52,632 bases of DNA from a virus. The DNA is taken from positions 1 through 52,632 of the IMG/VR virus record IMGVR_UViG_3300006162_000018. One strand, 5' to 3'. Positions 21,254 to 29,710 of this stretch are shown here, piece by piece; positions within the stretch are counted from its first letter, which is position 1, and each line of letters begins with the position of its first letter. The notes beneath the pieces were generated by a model. It was not told where the DNA came from. It made no database searches and worked only from the letters and a program-made list of their open reading frames with translations. The translations under genes were made by a program, and so were the position numbers.

Positions 21254-23274
21254 GCAGCCTCGATGACGCTCTTTCGGTGCTGAATACCGGCTTGGCTCAG
21301 CCGCCCCCGGCGAATGCCGGCGCGCCTCCGGCCGCCGCGCCGAGCAGTTTCGATCAGTCGCTCAGCATTTTGCAGAGCCCTGAAGCGTCGGCACCGTCTT
21401 CTATGCCCATGCCGGTGCCGACCTATCCCTCGCGACCATCCGGCGTTGCGGCGGGGATGGGTGAGGGATGGCTTGATGTTCTAGCCGCCGGAGCCCAAGG
21501 CACCCGTCCCGATGTTAAGGGCATGCCGGCCTATGGTTATCCTGGTTATACGGCTGCTCCTGCCCCGGACCAATGGACCTATCAAGAAAGCGGCTTGGTT
21601 CCGCATGGCGATACGCAGGTAGTTCTCCGCGATCCCGATACGGGTGAACAGAAAGTCTATATGCGTAATCCAGCGATGGAAGAGAGCGCTGATCTCGGAT
21701 ACGGCATTAGACCGAACCTTCCGGCGTTAGGTCGCGCTCTCGGCTATGGCATTCCCGAGCCCGGCATTCCGGCGGTGGCGATACCTCGCGCGGTCACTGC
21801 GGCGCAAATGTTGGCTCAAGATTTTGCGCGAAGTGGGGTTGATCCAACTATTCCCGTCCTCGCCCAAGGGCCAGCTTCTGGCTATGCCGCCTCGGTCATG
21901 TCGAAGCTTCCTGGCTTTTCTGGGCCGATCGTTCGTGGCATGCAGCGCACCGCGGCGCAAACTGGAGCCTCTGCTGATCGGACGGCCGCGCTCTTCGGGT
22001 CGGCTGGCAGCCAGAACATTAGCGAAGCTGCGGAAGAGGGGGGAGCTGCGGCGCAGACTGGAATTAAGAGCTTCGACAAGGGCGAGGCCCCCGCTGGCAT
22101 GAGCGCGGCCGACATCATCGCTTCGCCGACCAAGGCGTCGAGTTTTGCGGCTAAGTCCGGTGCGCTCTATGACCGGTTCTGGGATCAGATGGACCCGAGT
22201 ATCCAGATTCCGCTGGAGAATACGCTTGAGGCGCTTAAGGGGCCGATCGAGCGGTTCCCGTCCAATCCCTCTCTTGGTCAACAGATCACCAATTCAAACC
22301 TCCAGTCGCTTTATCAAAAGGCAGCGTCGAACGGCGGAACCTTAACGGTTCCAGAGTTGAAGGAGTTCCGATCCTTCATCGGTCGCGCGATGGGGGAGCC
22401 TGCATTGGCCGGCGGCAACGATATACCGCGTGGGGATCTGAGCGATGTTTATCGGGGAATGTCGCAAGACCTCGAAGGGGCAGCTGCTGCGCAAGGCCCG
22501 CAAGCCTCTCGGGCTTTCGAGGCGGCAAATTCCTACTACAACGCCGGCAAAGGGAGGATAGATCAACTTGAGCCCTTGCTATCCGGCTCGCCTGAACAGA
22601 CCTTCGCGGCAATCAATCGTGCGGCCGGGCAAGGACCATCGGCAAATGCTGGACTATTGCGATCCCTACAGCGATCGCTCCCCGATGCCGATTGGGGGAA
22701 TGTAGGGGCTGCTGTACTGCGCAAAATGGGAGTCCCGACTCCGGGTGTCGGGCCGCAAGACGCCTTCTCGCCAGCGAGCTTCGTCACCAATTGGAACAAG
22801 CTCTCCGATGCTGCGAAGGATACGCTATTTGGTGCGCAGGGAACCGATCAGCGTGATGGCATCGAGGCGCTGACCCGCGTTGCCGGCGCGCAAAAGGCGA
22901 TGACCCGATTCGGCAATCCGAGTGGGACGGCCCACATGGGGGCGACGCTCGGCGAGGTCGGAGTCGGGGTGACTGCTCTGGAGAATCGTGAAGCATTGCT
23001 GGCGCATCCGATCATGACGACTCTAGCCATCGCCGGGGGTTACGCAGCGCCACGCCTGCTGATGAATCCTTCCATCGCGCGGTGGCTCTATCAGATGCCG
23101 TCAACCATCAATCGCGCTCCGACAGTGCAAGCCGGAATCCAACGTGTGCTCGGCGGCCTGGATAATGTCGTCAGGTCGGATCAGGGATTGGCACCTTTCG
23201 CGGCGCAGATGCGGCAGTCTGTGGCTCCCGCAGCCTCCGTGCCACAGCCTCAGCGCCCCGAGCTAAGGCCGTGA
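21250..23274 (+). CDS. Internal virion protein, 674 aa
   Basis: It is coupled to the lysozyme-bearing protein by ATGA. It starts MSSLDDALSVLNTGLAQPPP, with a repeated short motif SFDQSLSILQSPE that resembles the start. The middle has amphipathic helical stretches (TALFGSAGSQNISEAAEEGG; FRSFIGRAMGEPALAGGND) and a hydrophobic region near the C-terminus (HPIMTTLAIAGGYAAPRLLM). This composition, with the partner gene, suggests a second ejection protein that may help to form a channel across the envelope. No catalytic motif was seen. The family is not certain. Confidence 0.65.
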   Translation: MSSLDDALSVLNTGLAQPPPANAGAPPAAAPSSFDQSLSILQSPEASAPSSMPMPVPTYPSRPSGVAAGMGEGWLDVLAAGAQGTRPDVKGMPAYGYPGYTAAPAPDQWTYQESGLVPHGDTQVVLRDPDTGEQKVYMRNPAMEESADLGYGIRPNLPALGRALGYGIPEPGIPAVAIPRAVTAAQMLAQDFARSGVDPTIPVLAQGPASGYAASVMSKLPGFSGPIVRGMQRTAAQTGASADRTAALFGSAGSQNISEAAEEGGAAAQTGIKSFDKGEAPAGMSAADIIASPTKASSFAAKSGALYDRFWDQMDPSIQIPLENTLEALKGPIERFPSNPSLGQQITNSNLQSLYQKAASNGGTLTVPELKEFRSFIGRAMGEPALAGGNDIPRGDLSDVYRGMSQDLEGAAAAQGPQASRAFEAANSYYNAGKGRIDQLEPLLSGSPEQTFAAINRAAGQGPSANAGLLRSLQRSLPDADWGNVGAAVLRKMGVPTPGVGPQDAFSPASFVTNWNKLSDAAKDTLFGAQGTDQRDGIEALTRVAGAQKAMTRFGNPSGTAHMGATLGEVGVGVTALENREALLAHPIMTTLAIAGGYAAPRLLMNPSIARWLYQMPSTINRAPTVQAGIQRVLGGLDNVVRSDQGLAPFAAQMRQSVAPAASVPQPQRPELRP

Positions 23275-23383
23275 GAATCGTCCCGAGCCATAAGGCGAAC
23301 AGCGTGATCCAGATCAGGTCGAGCGTGATCTGGAACATCAGCCCGTAGACGAGCGCAAACGATGCCACAAACCAGCGGTTCAC
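23171..23383 (-). CDS. Possible antisense two-segment membrane protein, 70 aa
   Basis: On the minus strand GTG 23383 opens a frame with two hydrophobic segments (WFVASFALVYGLMFQITLDL and WITLFALWLGTILTALA) and an Arg-rich tail. It lies against the 3' end of the 674-aa gene and fills most of the gap to the next gene. Codon third positions are G/C-rich. There is no clear ribosome site, so a real holin-like gene and a chance frame are both possible. Confidence 0.4.
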   Translation of the reverse strand: MNRWFVASFALVYGLMFQITLDLIWITLFALWLGTILTALARGAEAVARRLREPQTAASAPRKVPIPDPT

Positions 23384-23586
23384 GCGCCATATATAGTGAC
23401 AGGGCGAAAGCCTTGTCAGCCCTATTGCCGGAAGGTTGGTCCAATAGGGAGATTTTGATAGCACTTGGGAAATGTGCGGCAGCTCAAATGCTCTTAATCG
23501 CCGAAGCCGGAGGGTCTCCTGTTGAGGAAATATTTCGATGGTGGAGCGGCAGCATCGAAAACATTCTGGCTGAGCACGGGAAATGA
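23362..23586 (+). CDS. Hypothetical protein, 74 aa
   Basis: The frame begins MPQTSGSRAIYSDRAKALSA. The segment R-A-I-Y-S-D recurs at the start of the next protein, and the DNA TATATAGTGAC around it is repeated at 23594. The rest is helical (REILIALGKCAAAQMLLIAE). Its stop overlaps the next ATG. The N-terminus may have arisen by duplication of its neighbour. Confidence 0.55.
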   Translation: MPQTSGSRAIYSDRAKALSALLPEGWSNREILIALGKCAAAQMLLIAEAGGSPVEEIFRWWSGSIENILAEHGK

Positions 23587-23801
23587 ACAGAGCTATATAT
23601 AGTGACGACGTCATCGGCGATGGAATGGCGATCTTCGATCGCCTGCCGAAGCGCGTGCGCGATCGGCTCAATGATGGCATCGTGACTCAGAAGGTGGAGG
23701 ATATGGCCGTCATTGCCAGGGTGATCCGGACCCGTGGCGAGGACGAGGTCCTGCGGCTTCTGCGCGAAGCCGATCAGCAGAGGCGGGACGGGAAACTCTG
23801 A
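23583..23801 (+). CDS. Hypothetical helical protein, 72 aa
   Basis: ATGA-coupled to the gene before it. It begins MNRAIYSDDVIGDGMAIFDR and continues with charged helices (PKRVRDRLNDGIVTQKVEDM). The C-terminus is Arg/Asp-rich. The stop overlaps the next ATG (TGATG). It is unrecognised. Confidence 0.6.
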   Translation: MNRAIYSDDVIGDGMAIFDRLPKRVRDRLNDGIVTQKVEDMAVIARVIRTRGEDEVLRLLREADQQRRDGKL

Positions 23802-24076
23802 TGAAAACCATCTACGCTAAACATGCGCCCTACGATGACGGTACACTCGGCTTGGTATGCAACGAGATGGAGTTGTGTGGGGCACCAACGATCCGCGTTA
23901 TCCAGATCGCCGAATGTTTTTACGCAGTAGAGGGTTCCCATAGGCTGGCAAGCGCTCATTACCTCGGACTCGAGCCTAAGCTGATCGTTCTACATGCCGA
24001 TCTTCCTGGCATTCCGCGCATCTCCCAAGATTTGCCAGTATATGATTTTACTCATGTTTGGGTGATAGAATCATGA
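23801..24076 (+). CDS. ParB-like (ParB/Srx-fold) domain protein, 91 aa
   Basis: The stretch TIRVIQIAECFYAVEGSHRL then ASAHYLGLEP matches the short ParB N-terminal fold, whose hallmark is a G-x-H-R-(L/x)-x-A-x-x-x-L-G-x loop. Small stand-alone versions in phages may be nucleases, nucleotide-binding or regulatory proteins. The flanking parts are short. TGATG-coupled on the left and ATGA-coupled on the right. Confidence 0.65.
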   Translation: MKTIYAKHAPYDDGTLGLVCNEMELCGAPTIRVIQIAECFYAVEGSHRLASAHYLGLEPKLIVLHADLPGIPRISQDLPVYDFTHVWVIES

Positions 24077-24387
24077 GCGAATACAAATATTTGTGGGGAT
24101 ATCGCTTCCGGCGCCCTCGGGAGTTGAGCTATACATGCGGATCTTTTTTGCCAGAAGAGACTGAGAAGGTCAATGCACTCATGGCTATCGCGGCGACGGC
24201 AAGAGATCCGGCCGATGATCTTCTTGTCGGGTTTTTGTTGCCTCCTGCTATCGCCGCCGCGCTTATTGCCGCGTGCGAGAGTGGTGATATAGTGCAATTC
24301 GCACACGAGTTTCGGGCGATGCAGGTTCGCAGTCCTGCGGTAAGTGGCGACAGTGACATAGATTTGCCCCCGCTTCGGTATGATTGA
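24073..24387 (+). CDS. Hypothetical protein, 104 aa
   Basis: ATG 24073 overlaps the preceding stop and is preferred to an ATG five codons upstream. It begins MSEYKYLWGYRFRRPRELSY. The middle is helical (VNALMAIAATARDPADDLLV), with a short hydrophobic piece (GFLLPPAIAAALIAACESGD). No domain is recognised. Its stop overlaps the next ATG. Confidence 0.6.
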   Translation: MSEYKYLWGYRFRRPRELSYTCGSFLPEETEKVNALMAIAATARDPADDLLVGFLLPPAIAAALIAACESGDIVQFAHEFRAMQVRSPAVSGDSDIDLPPLRYD

Positions 24388-24560
24388 TGGCGCAGTCGGT
24401 CGATATTCCGTTTAGGCAGCGCGAAGAATGTGGGGGTTTCTATTACGCCGTCGGGATACCGCAATGGGCTTGGGACCAGATTGCTAGATTGGAGGAAGAG
24501 CGTCTGGCGAAGCGTTGGCTTACCAAGAGTGAGATGAATGTGATGTTCGGCGATGGATAA
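24387..24560 (+). CDS. Hypothetical protein, 57 aa
   Basis: TGATG overlap with the gene before it. The peptide begins MAQSVDIPFRQREECGGFYY and ends with a charged helix (RLEEERLAKRWLTKSEMNVM). It sits six bases before the portal gene, whose start has similar DNA (GATGGCGCA). Its function is unknown. Confidence 0.55.
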   Translation: MAQSVDIPFRQREECGGFYYAVGIPQWAWDQIARLEEERLAKRWLTKSEMNVMFGDG

Positions 24561-24566
24561 GGTCTG

Positions 24567-26807
24567 ATGGCGCAATCTGCCGGCCTTGGCGATTTCCGCC
24601 CGATCGATGACGGGAACGCCACCCGACTGCCGGAGCAGATCAGGCGTGAGCTTGCCGGCCGTGATGCGCTGACTTTGGTCGTGGCGAACGACGCCGATGA
24701 AGGGCTCGCCATCGCCAACCAAGACGAGGAAGATGACGGTCCGCGGCCGTCGTATCTGCGCGGCGATTTCGATGCCAATCTCGCCGAGAAAATGAGCCCC
24801 GGCGATCTAGCGGTCATCGCTTCGCGACTGCTGGAAGGCGTCGAGGCCGACCTGGCGACGCGGCGGGAATGGGAGAAGATCGCCGAGCGGGCGCTGGAAT
24901 ATCTCGGGCTGATTTTCCAGGAGGCGAGCGGCGTCCCGCAATCCGAGGGCAGCATATCTAAGGTGTGGCATACCTTGATGCTGGAGGCCTCGATCAATTT
25001 CTGGGCTAATGCGTATGCCGAGTTTCTGCCGGCCGATGGCCCGGTCAAGGTGCGTGACGACAAGCCGATCCAGCCGCGACCGACTAATGCGCCGGATGTT
25101 TCGCCGATCTCGCCGGATATGGAGGGCGACCGAGACGAGAAAGCCGAAGCATTCGAGCGTATATTCAACCACTTCCTGACCGTTACCGACAAACAGTATT
25201 ATCCAGATTTCTCGCGGATGTTGTGGTCCCTCGGCCCTATCGGCACTGAGTTCCGCAAGGTTTATTACAATCCGCTAAGGCGCATGATCGTCAGTGAATG
25301 GGTCAAATCGACTAACCTAATCGTTTCTAACGACGCGATGCATCTTACGACCGCGGGCCGAGTGACCGAGCGGATCATGATGCGCCATGCCGAGGTCAAG
25401 CGACTGGAGCACATGGATTGGTGGATCGACAATGAGTCGCTGATGCAGCCGATGGAGACGCCGACCGGCTTTGAGAAGAAGGTCGGCGAAATCGAGGGCA
25501 TCCGGCCCGGTCCCGAGCTTCCCGCCGATCACCGGCATACGATCTATGAGTCCCGTTGCGAATGGGATCTTCCTGATTTTGAGCATGAAGAAGAAGGAAG
25601 ACTGACCGGGCTGCCATTGCCGTACAAGATCACCGTCGATAAGGATTCTCGACGTATCAAAGAGATACGGCGTAATTGGAAAGAGGGCGATGAGAATTTC
25701 GAGCCGCGTCAACGCTATATCATGTTTGGTATGGTGCCGGGGTTCGGTTTCTATTCGCTCGGTTTCGCGCACATCCTCGGTAATACCGAACGCGCGCTGA
25801 CCACCCTGGAGCGTGAAGTCATCGACGCTGGAATGCTGTCGATCTTCCCTGGTCTGCTGGCCGCTAAGGGCTCGATGCCGCGGGGCACGACGCAGATCGC
25901 GATGGGGCCGATGGGTGTCCAGGAAATCGACCTGCAAATGAAGCAGCGTATCCAGGACGCGGTCATGGGTCTGCCGTATAAGGACCTCTCACCGCAGGTC
26001 ATGGAGCTGTCCGAAAAGCTGGAGCAGAACGGCCGCAAGCTCGCGGCGACGGTAGAGTTGCCGGTTGGTGAAGGCACTGCGGACATTCCGGTCGGCACGA
26101 TGATCGCGATGATCGAGCAGAGCACGAAGGTCATCGCCGCCGTTCACAAAGGGCTGCATAACTCGCGGCAGCAGGAATTAGAGCTGCTGAAAGAACTTCT
26201 CGCCGAGAATCCCGAGCAGTTGATGCGGATGGCGAAATCCTCTGGCCAGCCATGGCTGGAAGAGGACGAGTTCAGCGATATCAATTTGGTTCCGGCCAGC
26301 GATCCGAACACAGCGAGCCACATTCATCGGGTCATGAAGGCGACGGCGCTTGGGCAATTGGCGCAGATGTTCCCGGATTTGGCGAACCGGCAGGCGATCT
26401 TCCGGCGGCTCCTCAATGTGCTGCAAGAGCCCAATCCGGAGCAATATATAAACGAGGCTCCGGCACAGTCCGCGCCTACCCCGCAGCAGCAGGCCGCGCA
26501 GCAAAAATTGCAGGCGACGCAGCTTCAGACGCAGGCGAAGATGGCTGACACTCAGACGCGCGCCCAGACTTCGGCCGCCGATCAGCGAGCCAAGGTACAG
26601 ATCGCAGCGATGGGCGAACAGACGGAGCGGCTCAAAACCGCAGCCGAAGTCAAGGGTGACGCGGATAAGTTGCAAGCCGACCGTGCCGAGGGTATCGTCG
26701 ATCGTCAGCACGAGACGCAATTGGCGCGAGAAGAGCATGCCCACGATGGGGCGCAACAGCAACAAGAGCGACTGTTTCCGAATGTAACTCCCAAGAGGGC
26801 TTTCTGA
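24567..26807 (+). CDS. Portal protein, 746 aa
   Basis: It forms the ring at the unique head vertex through which DNA passes. Supporting patterns are the helical N-terminal region (EWEKIAERALEYLGLIFQEA), the wing-like segment with conserved aromatic residues (DFSRMLWSLGPIGTEFRKVY), a beta region with R-Y-I-M-F-G, and a clip/stem-like region (DLQMKQRIQDAVMGLPYKDL). The C-terminal ~150 residues are Gln/Ala-rich coiled coil (QAAQQKLQATQLQTQAKMAD), as in portals with a long barrel. Length is in the range for portals of short-tailed phages. It precedes the scaffold and capsid genes as expected. Confidence 0.85.
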   Translation: MAQSAGLGDFRPIDDGNATRLPEQIRRELAGRDALTLVVANDADEGLAIANQDEEDDGPRPSYLRGDFDANLAEKMSPGDLAVIASRLLEGVEADLATRREWEKIAERALEYLGLIFQEASGVPQSEGSISKVWHTLMLEASINFWANAYAEFLPADGPVKVRDDKPIQPRPTNAPDVSPISPDMEGDRDEKAEAFERIFNHFLTVTDKQYYPDFSRMLWSLGPIGTEFRKVYYNPLRRMIVSEWVKSTNLIVSNDAMHLTTAGRVTERIMMRHAEVKRLEHMDWWIDNESLMQPMETPTGFEKKVGEIEGIRPGPELPADHRHTIYESRCEWDLPDFEHEEEGRLTGLPLPYKITVDKDSRRIKEIRRNWKEGDENFEPRQRYIMFGMVPGFGFYSLGFAHILGNTERALTTLEREVIDAGMLSIFPGLLAAKGSMPRGTTQIAMGPMGVQEIDLQMKQRIQDAVMGLPYKDLSPQVMELSEKLEQNGRKLAATVELPVGEGTADIPVGTMIAMIEQSTKVIAAVHKGLHNSRQQELELLKELLAENPEQLMRMAKSSGQPWLEEDEFSDINLVPASDPNTASHIHRVMKATALGQLAQMFPDLANRQAIFRRLLNVLQEPNPEQYINEAPAQSAPTPQQQAAQQKLQATQLQTQAKMADTQTRAQTSAADQRAKVQIAAMGEQTERLKTAAEVKGDADKLQADRAEGIVDRQHETQLAREEHAHDGAQQQQERLFPNVTPKRAF

Positions 26808-27442
26808 TGACCAGCCATCACGCATCGCTTCGCCACGAGGAGCAGTCAAAGGCTGAGGCGCACGCCCGCAGGGCCGGCTACAAGGTCGGCGGTCATGTGG
26901 ATGAGGAGCAGGATCGCAAGCAGACGGCGGAGATGATCCACAAGCACGAGCGTCATGATCACAAAGGCGAATCGCTGACGCGATACCGAGCTGGCGGCGA
27001 AGTCAAAGGCCGAGAGGCTTGCGCCCGTCCTGATCGTCGCGCTCGTGGCGGCAAAGTCGGCAAGGGACCGAGCAAGGTCAATATTGTTATTGCGACCGGC
27101 GGTGGCGCTGCTGAGCGCCAGCAAGCTCAGCAGCAAGGCATGCAGATAGGGGCGCGTCTCGCGGCTTCTGCGCCGCGCCCACCGATGATGCCGCCTCCTG
27201 GCGCCGGTCTTCCTCCTGGATCCGGAATGCCGCCGCCTGGGGTAATGCCGCCTGGCGCTGGACTTCCTCCCGGCGCGTTGCCGCCGCGGCCCGGCATGCC
27301 GCCAATGAAACGCGGTGGCGGCATCTATCCGCTACACAACGCCGGATCGGGCGGTGCCGAAGGACGGCTGCAAAAGGCGGGACTCGAAAATCTCGTGCCG
27401 GTGAAGGCGCATAGTCGCCGGAAAGCTGGGGGGCGCGTATGA
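26807..27442 (+). CDS. His/Lys-rich protein with Pro-Gly repeats, 211 aa
   Basis: Start overlaps the portal stop. The N-terminus is charged and His-rich (AEMIHKHERHDHKGESLTRY) and is followed by GGEVKGREACARPDRRARGG, a block that recurs in the 34891 protein. The centre is a collagen-like Pro/Gly/Met run (PPGAGLPPGSGMPPPGVMPP), and the end is basic. Proteins of this composition are common beside portals in phages related to this one. It may be a flexible structural or assembly protein; the real role is unknown. Confidence 0.65.
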   Translation: MTSHHASLRHEEQSKAEAHARRAGYKVGGHVDEEQDRKQTAEMIHKHERHDHKGESLTRYRAGGEVKGREACARPDRRARGGKVGKGPSKVNIVIATGGGAAERQQAQQQGMQIGARLAASAPRPPMMPPPGAGLPPGSGMPPPGVMPPGAGLPPGALPPRPGMPPMKRGGGIYPLHNAGSGGAEGRLQKAGLENLVPVKAHSRRKAGGRV

Positions 27443-27651
27443 CGGATCTTTCTGCCGCTGCGCGGGAAGCCCTTCGTGGTGCTGATGGCCGATATGTCGG
27501 GCTTATAAGGCGATCCACTTTTTTCGAGCTGTGTAACGCCGGATTCATGGATACCGAAGGTCGCTTGACTGAGGAAGGATTGGAATACGTGCGAGCAGCT
27601 CGGCAAGCGCCGCGCGCTGCTATTCCCCGCCGGCCTGCGAGTAATCTTTGA
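27439..27651 (+). CDS. Hypothetical protein, 70 aa
   Basis: ATGA-coupled to the gene before it. It begins MTDLSAAAREALRGADGRYV. It resembles a small winged-helix-like unit (LIRRSTFFELCNAGFMDTEG, then RLTEEGLEYV), in which T-E-x-G-x-x-Y would be the final helix. The assignment is tentative. The end is Pro/Arg-rich and the stop overlaps a TTG start (TTGA). Confidence 0.55.
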   Translation: MTDLSAAAREALRGADGRYVGLIRRSTFFELCNAGFMDTEGRLTEEGLEYVRAARQAPRAAIPRRPASNL

Positions 27652-27845
27652 TTCCCCTTCAGGAATTCGTCGATCGCCTCCGGCGCGAGATCCAAGACGA
27701 AGTGGATTCGCGATCTGTGCCGGTGCTTAAAGGTTCGTGCGCAGACTTCGGCGATTATATGGCTGCGGCCGGGGAAATTCGCGGATTGGCGAAAGCACGA
27801 GAAGTCCTAGATGAATTAATAAGGAGAGTGAACAGTGGCGAATAG
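27648..27845 (+). CDS. Hypothetical helical protein, 65 aa
   Basis: TTG start, set by overlap with the preceding stop. It begins MIPLQEFVDRLRREIQDEVD, and the middle KGSCADFGDYMAAAGEIRGL resembles a small family of phage helical proteins that carry a G-x-C-x-D-F-x-x-Y pattern followed by a G-x-x-x-G-L helix. No biochemical role is known to me. It overlaps the next GTG by 11 bases. Confidence 0.6.
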   Translation: MIPLQEFVDRLRREIQDEVDSRSVPVLKGSCADFGDYMAAAGEIRGLAKAREVLDELIRRVNSGE

Positions 27846-28350
27846 TCCTTTAGCGACGAACACGACCATCCATGGCTATGTCCGTTACAATGCGCGAACC
27901 GAAATACTCTCCTGCGTCGGCGATCTTTCCGATATGGAGTTGTTCGGTACGCAGTTGATCGTCGCTCCCTATGTTCATAGCGGCTTGATGTGGTCCGACA
28001 AGTTGGGGTTCCCGCGCGAGGAACGTTTATCGCTCCCACGACTATATGAGCTTTACGACAGCAGCGTGGGCTTTGTGATACGCGAGCACTCGGTTGAAAG
28101 CATCTACACCGGCAAAGTGCTGCTCGTGGTCAAGATCGGCTCGGAAGCTGACAAGCTCGGGCTCCGTATCGGTGATTGGGTGGTAACTCTGCAAGAGAAC
28201 ACCCGGCAGGTCTCAATCACATCGTTATCGGCCGAGAAAAGCCGGGTGCTCGAATTTGTCGGCGTCAAGTACGCCGCTGGTTGGCCTTGTAAATTCCTAT
28301 ATGAATCAGATGTTTACGCGCGGATCTCCGACCCTGATATGGTGGTATGA
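27835..28350 (+). CDS. Hypothetical protein, 171 aa
   Basis: GTG 27835 is preceded by AGGAGAG. The protein begins MANSPLATNTTIHGYVRYNA. Recognisable stretches are GFPREERLSLPRLYELYDSS and VGFVIREHSVESIYTGKVLL, then GLRIGDWVVTLQENTRQVSI. It looks like a mixed alpha/beta protein, but I cannot assign the family. No signal peptide. It overlaps the next gene by four bases (ATGA). Confidence 0.6.
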   Translation: MANSPLATNTTIHGYVRYNARTEILSCVGDLSDMELFGTQLIVAPYVHSGLMWSDKLGFPREERLSLPRLYELYDSSVGFVIREHSVESIYTGKVLLVVKIGSEADKLGLRIGDWVVTLQENTRQVSITSLSAEKSRVLEFVGVKYAAGWPCKFLYESDVYARISDPDMVV

Positions 28351-28685
28351 TGGGAAAACGTCGTCCCGTTGCTCGCGACCGAGATGTCACCTCTTGGGTT
28401 GAAAGCCTCTCTCCAGGAAGCCATCGCGGAAATGCTACGAACCTTGCGGTTCCGCGGGTCCTGGGCCGACGCCCAAGAGCCCGAGATCGGAATGTTGCGT
28501 CATGGTTTGATGATGTGATCGATTTCCAAATCGATGTTACTGATGAATCCACTGTCAATCCGATGGGCGCGCGCTATCTTGGCCTCGCACCCCTTCGATC
28601 CCCGGGCCATCTAAAGCGTGAAGGTGGCATGATCATCAATCCTTGGGGACCGAAGATCATCGAAATCTATCCGGTGGAATCATGA
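28347..28685 (+). CDS. Hypothetical protein with internal repeat, 112 aa
   Basis: ATGA overlap at its start and again at its end. Two copies of an R-R-P-x-A-R-D-R-(D/N)-V-x-S-W motif are present, at residues about 5-17 (RRPVARDRDVTSW) and 41-53 (RRPRARDRNVASW), with similar DNA under them. This suggests a partial internal duplication. The rest is unrecognised. Confidence 0.5.
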   Translation: MMGKRRPVARDRDVTSWVESLSPGSHRGNATNLAVPRVLGRRPRARDRNVASWFDDVIDFQIDVTDESTVNPMGARYLGLAPLRSPGHLKREGGMIINPWGPKIIEIYPVES

Positions 28686-29710
28686 GTGGATCTCGACAAT
28701 CCGATCTTCCCAATCCGGACGAGCTTACGCGCCAGCCCGGCTCGCCGTCTTCCGGAGGAGGAGAAGCACCGACGCCGGAAGAGGCATTAGAGGAGGCTCG
28801 CGCCTATACGGCGCGCATTGAGCGCGAGCGCGATACCGAGCGCCAGCGCGCATCCGAGGCCACGAGACAGCGAGATGAGGCGGAGACGCGTGCCCGCACT
28901 GCCGGCGACGCCGCCGTCTCTTCGCAGGAACGCGAACTGCTGGCCGGCATTCAGGCGCAGAAGACGATTATCGATCAAGCCGAGCAGGAAATCGTGGTCA
29001 CGCAATCGGCGGGCGATGCGGTGGCGACGGCCAAGGCTTTCCGCCGCATGTCTGCTGCCTCTGCCCTGCTGGATCGTTTCGAGGGACAAAAGGCCTGGAT
29101 TGACCAGCAGAAGACCGCCCGGCCGCAGGAGGTCGAGCGGCAACAACAGCCAACCCGAGATCCATCGATCGTTAGCGTCACGACGCCGGGCGGCACGATG
29201 GATGCCACGCCATCGGCAAAATCATGGATGGACAAGCATCCCCGCTTCTATGATGACTCCGCCTATTACAATCACGCGGTTGCGGCTCATTCGACGGTCG
29301 TCGCCGATGGCATCCGCGAAGGAACGCCGGCCTATTTCCGCGCTCTCGACGATGCGATGGCGCGATACGAGCGATTCGAATCCTATGAGCGTGGAGATGG
29401 AGGACAACAACAGATGCCGAACGGTCAGCAGCAAGCTCAGCGGCGTGGGCCATCGGCATCCTCGATGGGCGCCCCGGTCTCGCGATCAAGCGTGCCTGTC
29501 ACCAATCGCAATGGAGTGCCATCGCCGGAGGCAATCGCTCGGCATATCGGCCCGGCCGTGACAGTCGATGATCTTCGCGAATTCGCCAGGCATAACGGCT
29601 ACAAAGGCGAGGAAGGCTTCCAAGCCTACCTCAAAGAGCAGCAAGCGATCATCGATATACAGCGCGCTGGCGGCGACGCTGGTTTGCGGGTTGATGGAGT
29701 TTATCGATGA
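28682..29710 (+). CDS. Scaffold-like assembly protein, 342 aa
   Basis: ATG 28682 is set by ATGA overlap; the ATG 13 codons upstream is spurious. The protein is acidic at the start and then forms long charged coiled coil (LEEARAYTARIERERDTERQ, RASEATRQRDEAETRARTAG), followed by Q-rich and low-complexity linkers. A short conserved-looking domain lies at the end (AVTVDDLREFARHNGYKGEE). Placement between portal and capsid and the coiled-coil content fit a head scaffolding protein, which guides shell assembly and is later removed. Confidence 0.7.
   Translation: MSGSRQSDLPNPDELTRQPGSPSSGGGEAPTPEEALEEARAYTARIERERDTERQRASEATRQRDEAETRARTAGDAAVSSQERELLAGIQAQKTIIDQAEQEIVVTQSAGDAVATAKAFRRMSAASALLDRFEGQKAWIDQQKTARPQEVERQQQPTRDPSIVSVTTPGGTMDATPSAKSWMDKHPRFYDDSAYYNHAVAAHSTVVADGIREGTPAYFRALDDAMARYERFESYERGDGGQQQMPNGQQQAQRRGPSASSMGAPVSRSSVPVTNRNGVPSPEAIARHIGPAVTVDDLREFARHNGYKGEEGFQAYLKEQQAIIDIQRAGGDAGLRVDGVYR

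Noticed and set aside
24443-25192. Minus-strand frame (249 codons) over the portal start
   Set aside because: Ser/Arg-rich with no motif; the portal gene on the other strand explains the coding signal.
27180-27310. CRISPR or other regular DNA repeat array
   Set aside because: The repetitive DNA here is the Pro/Gly coding run of the 26807 gene; units are short, in frame and not separated by unique spacers.
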